Shown here: positions 57,600-64,000 of the stretch, piece after piece
Numbering within the stretch: the stretch's first letter is position 1
Layout of the letters: every line of letters starts with the position of its first letter
Source of the DNA: Papio anubis
Taxonomy: Eukaryota; Chordata; Mammalia; Primates; Cercopithecidae
Reading direction: 5' to 3'
Assembly: GCF_008728515.1 (NCBI RefSeq)
Contig: NC_044977.1
Span: 168,439,139 to 168,503,138, forward strand
Length of the DNA stretch: 64,000 nt
The notes under the pieces: generated by a model
Seen by the model: only the letters and a program-made list of their open reading frames with translations
Databases searched by the model: none
Told to the model about the DNA's origin: nothing
Program-made: the position numbers and the translations under genes

Positions 57600-58200
57600 T
57601 ACAATCCCACAATTCTAAACACTTAAATTCAATGCCAGTTCTTCATTTAGATATGAGTGGAACACAGTTATATACCTCACTCTCCACTAGTTATTTTGGG
57701 GCAATGCTAATATTCCTCTGTCGTTGTTTTCACAGCTTTCACTTAGATCATTACTCTTTCCAAATTCAATGCAAATAATGAGAGTATTATGTTCTGGTGA
57801 GCTAACCTGACCTGTCAATAATTTTCTTTTGGGAAAATTGCCCATGAAGGTGATTGTCTCTTGCCATTTCTGTGTACTTACTTTGAAGTAAAAATGCTCC
57901 AAGCTGACTGCTGACTGCTGTGAACACTTTCAGAAAAGAATGTATCTTTATTTCCAACTCCTGGACTAAATCTTAGAATCTGGGTAAAATTAAGACAATA
58001 GAGAATGAAATTGTTACATTTGATAAAAAGAATGTGGAAGAATAGATGATTGGCAGTACCAAAATGTAAAAGAGGTAAACTAAATCCCTCACAAGATGCA
58101 ATGGCATATGGAAATTCACGAAGCAAGAACAACAGGTCGAATTTGGAGATCATGGATGCTGGCTCAACAACATTGCAACTACAATCTCGTTTTGTTGTTG
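57600..58200. other. Unassigned stretch, no gene seen
   Basis: Chance frames on both strands (57554-58238). A TTG microsatellite of about 6 units lies at 58186-58207. Confidence 0.45.
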
Positions 58201-58204
58201 TTGT

Positions 58205-58335
58205 TGCTTATTGTGGTAAACTATACACAATAGAGTAGTTATCATTGTAATTATTTGTAAGTGTACAGTTCAGTGACATTATATCCATTTACACTGCTAT
58301 GTGGCCATCACCACTATGTGTACCCAAATCTTTTA
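58205..58335. mobile_element. Ancient dispersed repeat (LINE-like)
   Basis: 'gtaagtgtacagttcagtga', 'tatgtggccatcaccactat' belong to a dispersed human repeat with the words 'aagtgtacagttcagtggca ... aaccatcaccaccatcc'. I believe it is old L1-derived but cannot be specific. Confidence 0.5.
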
Positions 58336-58339
58336 AATA

Positions 58340-59040
58340 AATTCAGCAGTGTTTGATGCTAATGCTGTCCCTCTTTTAACAATGACGACACCAACATCCT
58401 CATTAGGACCATGTGTTTCACTATCAAATTAGAATGTTTCTGAAAATAAATATGTTGAAAGTAAAAACATATTTCTGCAAGAGGAAGTTTATGCTAATGA
58501 TGTCCAGCAAGAGTTATAGATGTTTAGATTCATGTCCCTAAAATAAGCACTGTAAAGATTATACATAGTGTTATTTAGAAATGAATATCAACGTGAATTC
58601 ATTAAAATATAGTGGTGGGATCATTCTGCTTCTTGGCATCAGACAGATAGAAGGTGAACTGAATTTGTAAGTTATTTCTGTAAAATTTCAATAAAATGTA
58701 TTTGAAAAATAAATTTGCCAGTTTATAATGCAGTTTGATAGTCAATGCTTAAATGCAAGAACCATGTGTTCTCTATTTTCTGTGTACAATAAGGGAAAAG
58801 TAGATAAAGCACTTCAAGGACACACAAAGTCCTAATTCGACATTCAGTTTGACAGCTGAGAAATTATGGCAGACCCATCAGTTTGATGTACAGCAATCAG
58901 AAATAAAGTGTTTCTTGTAGAATAAAAACTCTCTGCTATCAGTTATGCAAAATAGACAGGCTGTAACTAGGGACTTCAAATAAACAACTATTTATGTGCA
59001 CAAAAGTGGAAAGGTCTGCAGATGATAAATCTGTCTCTAC
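58340..59040. other. Unassigned stretch, no gene seen
   Basis: AT-rich with no named repeat. Confidence 0.45.
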
Positions 59041-59044
59041 AGTG

Positions 59045-59210
59045 ACATCATCGACCTTAGAATTCTAAAGCTGGAAGGGAACTTCTGGTTCAACCTCTTT
59101 AGCAATTAAGGAAACTGGTTATCCATAGAAGCCAAGTGAATTATTTAAAGTCATACATCTGATTAATGACAAAGCTAGGATGAGAGCCAGTCTAATTCGC
59201 CTATGTTCTT
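59045..59210 (-). mobile_element. MIR (MIRb-like)
   Basis: 'agaattctaaagctggaagg', 'gaacttctggttcaacctct', 'gaattatttaaagtcataca' match the antisense MIRb head-to-middle. Confidence 0.75.
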
Positions 59211-59378
59211 CCAATCTACCATTTTTCCCCCAATCACAAAATGAGAAAAGGGGAGGAAAGAAGCTAATTTCCCTTCAGCACCACTGTCATTCTCATCCAC
59301 ACATATACACTTTCACTTTGCTAGTACAAGAGGACATAAAAAGGAAAAAGGCACAGTGCCGCTCCTCGAAGGCTGACT

Positions 59379-59379
<1 letters not shown>

Positions 59380-59417
<38 letters not shown>

Positions 59418-59731
59418 TTTTTCAGACAGAGTCTCGCTCTGTCGCGCAGGCCGGAGTGCAGTGGCGCCATCTCGGCTCACTGCAAGCTCAGCCTCCCGGG
59501 TTCACGCCATTCTCCTGCCTCAGCCTCCCGAGTAGCTGGGACTACAAGCACCCGCCACCACGCCCAGCTAATTTATTTTTTATTTTTATTTATTGACTTA
59601 TTTTTGTAGTTTTAGTAGAGACGGGATTTCACCGTGTTAGCCAGGATGGTCTCGATCTCCTGACCTCGTGATCCGCCCGCCTCGGCCTCCCAAAGTGCCA
59701 GGATTACAGGCGTGCGCCACTGCACCCGGCC
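59380..59731 (-). mobile_element. AluY, antisense, with expanded (ATTT)n tail
   Basis: The complete antisense Alu has AluY-type bases ('cactgcaagctcagcctccc', 'gggttcacgccattctcctg') and many intact CpGs. The tail has become about 10 ATTT units (59380-59420). Perfect 12-bp target duplication gaaggctgactt at 59368-59379 and 59732-59743. The 138-codon plus frame 59180-59596 is exon-less Alu antisense. Confidence 0.97.
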
Positions 59732-59804
59732 GAAGGCTGACTTCTTTAAGAACACATAAGGAAGGGCTGCTGTTCTGCACCATATGGTGAGGAGGGGAAG
59801 TTTT

Positions 59805-60000
59805 GGCTAGCAGTTTGGCTAACAGGTTTGCCTTGGTTCAAATCCCACCCAGCTCTACTGTTAAAGAGTTGTACAGCCTTAGGCAAGTTTCTGAACCTTC
59901 CTGGACTTCAGTTTCATCCTCCATAAAATCCTGAAAATAAAAGCAGCTGCCTCATGGGATACTTGTCAGCATTTAATGAGCATTTACAGCATTCAATATA
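59805..60000 (+). mobile_element. MIR SINE
   Basis: 'ccttggttcaaatcccaccc', 'gccttaggcaagtttctgaa', 'ggacttcagtttcatcctcc' and 'aaaataaaagcagctgcctc' are sense MIR, well preserved. Confidence 0.88.
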
Positions 60001-60119
60001 TGGCTAGCTGGTATTACAACTTCACCTTGTCTCGTATTTTTAGTTTAAATGCTTCTGAGCTTTTTTATGTGTGTATCTATGAGCATACACATAGACACAG
60101 CCTTGGGGATAGAGACCAC

Positions 60120-60205
60120 AGACTTCTGTTGTTCTTGTCTTGCTTAGCAGCAACTTAGTACTTTGCCTTGCATCTAATAAGTGTTCTATAAATATTTCTA
60201 AAAAG
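60120..60205 (+). mobile_element. L2 3' terminus
   Basis: 'ttgccttgcatctaataagt' then 'gttctataaatatttct' is the sense L2 end. Confidence 0.6.
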
Positions 60206-60209
60206 GTAC

Positions 60210-63200
60210 AAATCTGTCCCAACTGGTAGGGCAGGACCAGTAGGTTGGATGTCGGGAAGTATCGTCCTCTCACCTCACTCTCCACTTGTTATACCCTTTC
60301 AGAGGGTTTACCTTTCTGTTCTTACACGTTCAGCCTCTTAGCTCCCAAATAAATTTAAATAGCAAAAAATCAAATAATACACCTCATTTACCACTCTGGG
60401 GGAGTAGAGAAGCAAGAGATTTGCTACATCTGCAAAAGCTTCACTCTCCAGAAGATGCTGAGGAACACCATGTACAAAACATGCACTAGTCTCAGACACT
60501 AAGGGAAGAATTTTTTTCTCTCTTAAATGTTATCAGGAAGATGTGAGACACTCAGCAGGAGCTCACCTCCCCAGTACAAAGGGGAGAGCCAAGCTGAGCC
60601 TTTCAAGACAAGCAAATTATGCATTTGCCAGTGACTGTCTAAAGAAGGTCACCTAAAGAGCAGGGCAGTGCAAAAGCAGCCCAAATGACCAGATTCTAGA
60701 AGCTTCTACTCAGGCCAGGTCTGATGAAGAGTAAACTTCTCTCAGCACATGACCCTAGGTTATATAATATTTTACAATTTTCTGTTAGAATAAAGAGAGC
60801 TAAGACCTGGAAATTCTTAGATATATAAAATTAGAAATGATTGCTCCTATTAATCAAGAACCTATATCCTTAAAACAGGTAGTATACAATTCCTAAAGGC
60901 TTTGAAGCAACAATTACATCTAAGAGAGGTTGCCAAGATACAGGAGGTGTTTTGGGCTTAACAACAAGGAGAAAAAATTATCCAAGTTGGAGTTAACATA
61001 CGCAGGCTTTGCTAGTTCTAAAAGTGAGCATCATCAATGCTAACGCATAAGAGGCATCTCAGCCCTTTAGTTACTCTGTGGAGCCTTGGAGTATCTTCTT
61101 TCTTCTAACATTCTGTATGTCAGGTACAACAAGTGCCAAGACCAATCATTAAGTTGTCTTGCTATTAACGAGAAAAACCAGAGTATTATGCTACTATAAA
61201 TCTTACCAAATATTAAGAGATTAAATACGAAAAACCCTGAATTTCTTCTTTTAAAGCTTTTGCATAGTATCTACGTTATAAAATTTATGCTGATAAAATT
61301 CACTGCAATTAAAAAGGAAAAAATGAAACCTCCATGCCAGCATCAGGACTTATAGCAATATTACTGACCAGCAAGTTTCCTAGCATCAGTAAACTTCTAT
61401 GGAAAATTAATTTCATGCTTGTCTGCTCTGGTAAAACCCCTTACTGAGTTGTTATAAAAAGAGAAAATTGAGATCGGCTGTGGGAATACCAAAAAGAGTT
61501 GATGCAGCTAAAAAGAATTGTCATGTTTACATGTTTTATTGCCGTAGGGCTCTCATCCACCTAGAACCTTCAGTAAGTTTGCCTTGCCTGCTGAAATCAG
61601 AGCTCAAAAGTTCTGTTCTCACAAAAATTCCAGAAAGATACATGTATACCCAGAGTTAGTAAGCAATAATAATAATATTAAGCAAGGCATGATTAAGTCA
61701 TTTAATGAACAGGTAGACAAAATTTCACTGTGGAAAAACTGGCTAATCAGTGGCAAATTTGCATAATGCTTCCTGTACAGAGTTGATACCTCTATCTTCT
61801 AATATTTGTCTTTGCTATACTTTGTCTCACAAGACTAATTCTAGAGTACATTCATTTAGGTTAGGGAGCTGCATATCTTTTCATTCTGTAGAAAAAAAAA
61901 AAAAAAGCAGAAACTAAATATTTATTTTGTTTATCTGAGGAAAAAACTTGCTTCAAGGTGAAATTTCAAAAAATTCACCTTCCAAATGATTTTACATTTT
62001 TTGTTATCATGCATTTGAAAACAGCTTGGGCATGACATACCACACCTTCTGCTCTTCTAAATAAGACCGAGGAACAGATGGCTACTGACCTTTATCTCCA
62101 ATCAGGTTCTGCCTGCCTGCGTATTTTCTTATTTGTAAAAATTAGTCTTCTTATCTTCAAATATTTTTCAAATTGGAAGAGTTGATTCAACAGCCAATCA
62201 GTAATCAACATAATTATTAAAACCTTGACACACATACATATTCCCCCATAAATTTCTGTTGGGGAAGTGAAGTTTTTAGCATTTTTAACAAACAAAATCT
62301 CAGGTGGAGATATAAGAAAATAAGTACATTTGCAAACCAGTGTGCCCATCCTAAAATTCTCTGGTTCTTTTATCAGATAAATGAGCAAATCATTCAAATA
62401 TCAACATAAAAAAAACAAATTTACAATGATTCAGATTATATTTAAAAATTTACCATTGAGAAGCAATTGTATTATTATTTTAAATCATGTTTTACTAACT
62501 AGAAAAGAAACCATTTTATACATGAACATCATTTGTGATGTATATTATTCATTTAGCAAATTAAGCATATATTTTATATAGATAAAATTGATGTGCTCTA
62601 TAGGAAATATTTCTAGGATGTGTAGGTGTTTCTTTCCATGCTAGGAGTACACAGATCTAGGGCAGAGGCAAGGGAGTAATATCTATATGCCTACTTAACA
62701 AGTTATGCATTTTTTTACATATAGTTTCTTATTTCATTTTTACATATTATGAGGTGGATGTTATATTCTGGTAGGTGATAATATAGGGGAAAAATAAATA
62801 TTTAAACATTTGCAGCAATAATCTATTCAGTTCAGAAGACATTTTCTCAGAACTGAAATATCCAAAATTATCTAAAATTGTACTTTGGTATGAAGACTCG
62901 AGTATCATATGACATATTCATAGAGAATACAAAATATAATCTTTGAAGAAAATTCTTCCAGAATTGTGTGATTGCTTCTCATAAGTTTTGTGATCAGAAA
63001 ATAATCTTTCCTAAACTAACAGTGACCAATGTTATATGGATGGCTGCTGGGAATGGACTTTAGATTTTGTTCTCTCTATGTTGGAACATTTTAAAAAATA
63101 AAACAAATAAGTCAGGCAAACAAGTCTTTCTGAAAACAAAAGTCCTGGTGATATCTATGTGTAGTTTTCTTTTAATGCTAGCATCAGTAGCCCGATATTT

Positions 63201-64000
63201 TCTACTTGAGAAGAGAGCAAATTTTCAGGGTGCATTTTTCTTAGAAGTATAATCTCTTACCAATGAGCCTACAGATTAAATTCAGTATGAAAATTTACAA
63301 ATAACATAAAGTGCAATGTTGCTCACTATCTAGAGACTGTTAGAACTTCTCTTTTGATCCCAAAAGTAACTAAAATAATGTAGATAGATGAAGTCAGAGT
63401 CCAGAATTCTACCTGAATGAGATTTCCTGAGAATTGACTATAAACATTCAAATACTCTTGGAAAAAGGAAATTATAATTGTTCACTTATTCTGGCTTATT
63501 AATAGCTTAAAGCAAAACTCAACAATTCAAGCTGCAATTATAAGAAATAATGACACTACTGCTTCCCCAATATTACTGAAAAATAAATACTAGTTCATCA
63601 TTAAAAAGTACAATGATATGGTCAAAATAATTAATATTTTAATGGATAAACTCTGTTTAATTTGATTTTTAAAACTCTTACAAAAAGGGATCAGTCTTAA
63701 AAATGATGCAAACATCTATTTAATATGTTTGCTGTCCTGAAATACAACATACATGTAAACAATTTTTACTTAAAAATCATAATTTTGGGCCTCTTTAGAC
63801 ATGGTAGACCTCTCTAACTTACTAGAGTACACGCTATTTCTGTATCTATACCAATGCCAGTGTGATTCTCTAATATATATGTTCATTGTCACCCTTCTCT
63901 AAAATCACACTCTAGAAAAATATTGGAACTCTTCTGTGCCTTGGCATTCCCTACTTCTTCAACATAAATTCTCTCTACTTTTCCATATGCATCTCCACCA
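60210..64000. other. Long unassigned AT-rich stretch
   Basis: About 3.8 kb in which I recognise no confident repeat, exon or RNA gene. There is a 15-nt A run at 61892-61906, and a weak antisense-MIR-like patch at 62720-62790 ('tatgaggtggatgttatatt'). All frames are short and without known domains. Confidence 0.45.

Noticed and set aside
59180..59596. 138-codon plus-strand frame
   Set aside because: Its second half is antisense AluY and its tail. The first half has no similarity I recognise and no splice context.

Overview
This window is primate nuclear DNA, almost certainly human or a close ape relative. The evidence is young Alu elements with AluY-type diagnostic bases, an L1PA-type LINE-1 3' end, ERVL-MaLR solo LTRs (MST and MLT1 type), MER5A and MADE1 DNA-transposon relics, and many old L2 and MIR fragments. 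The sequence is AT-rich (introns or intergenic DNA) except for one sharp CpG-rich island at about 38.87-39.72 kb. I see no rRNA, tRNA, CRISPR, bacterial or phage feature. Nearly all open reading frames are chance frames or pieces of transposable elements.

Layout. 0-2.5 kb: old L1M fragments, antisense. 2.5-15 kb: L2, MIR, hAT and MER5 relics, four Alus and two doubtful LTR remnants. 15.0-15.8 kb: an MST/MLT1-type LTR split by an Alu. 16-25 kb: sparse MIR and L2 with long unassigned stretches. 25.1-26.6 kb: an inverted duplication enclosing an AluY. 27.2-27.4 kb: a short LINE-1 insertion with 5' inversion and clear target-site duplications. 27.4-29.0 kb: no recognisable repeat. 29.9-31.2 kb: a 187-bp direct duplication whose two copies flank a 169-bp imperfect palindrome. 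31.5-35.6 kb: L1M, MIR, L2, and MLT1 and MST LTRs. 38.9-39.7 kb: CpG island with a probable first exon on the minus strand, ending in a GCG|GTAAGT donor. 40-50 kb: L2, four MER5A copies, a 5'-truncated L1PA, a MADE1 hairpin and microsatellites. 50-64 kb: L1 with a nested half-Alu, three further Alus, MIR and L2, then about 3.8 kb with nothing recognised.

The only gene signal I can defend is the CpG-island promoter and first exon near 39.3-39.6 kb, transcribed toward lower coordinates. If it is real, positions 1-39293 are (at least in part) its first intron and positions above about 39.7 kb lie upstream. I could not name the gene from the short peptide. Nothing here looks like a new multi-gene system. 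The most unusual structures are the palindrome and duplication cluster at 29.9-31.2 kb, the inverted duplication at 25.2/26.5 kb, and two pre-miRNA-sized hairpins (MADE1 at 48.4 kb; 46.08 kb). All repeat family names come from remembered consensus patterns, and repeat boundaries are approximate unless target-site duplications are given.
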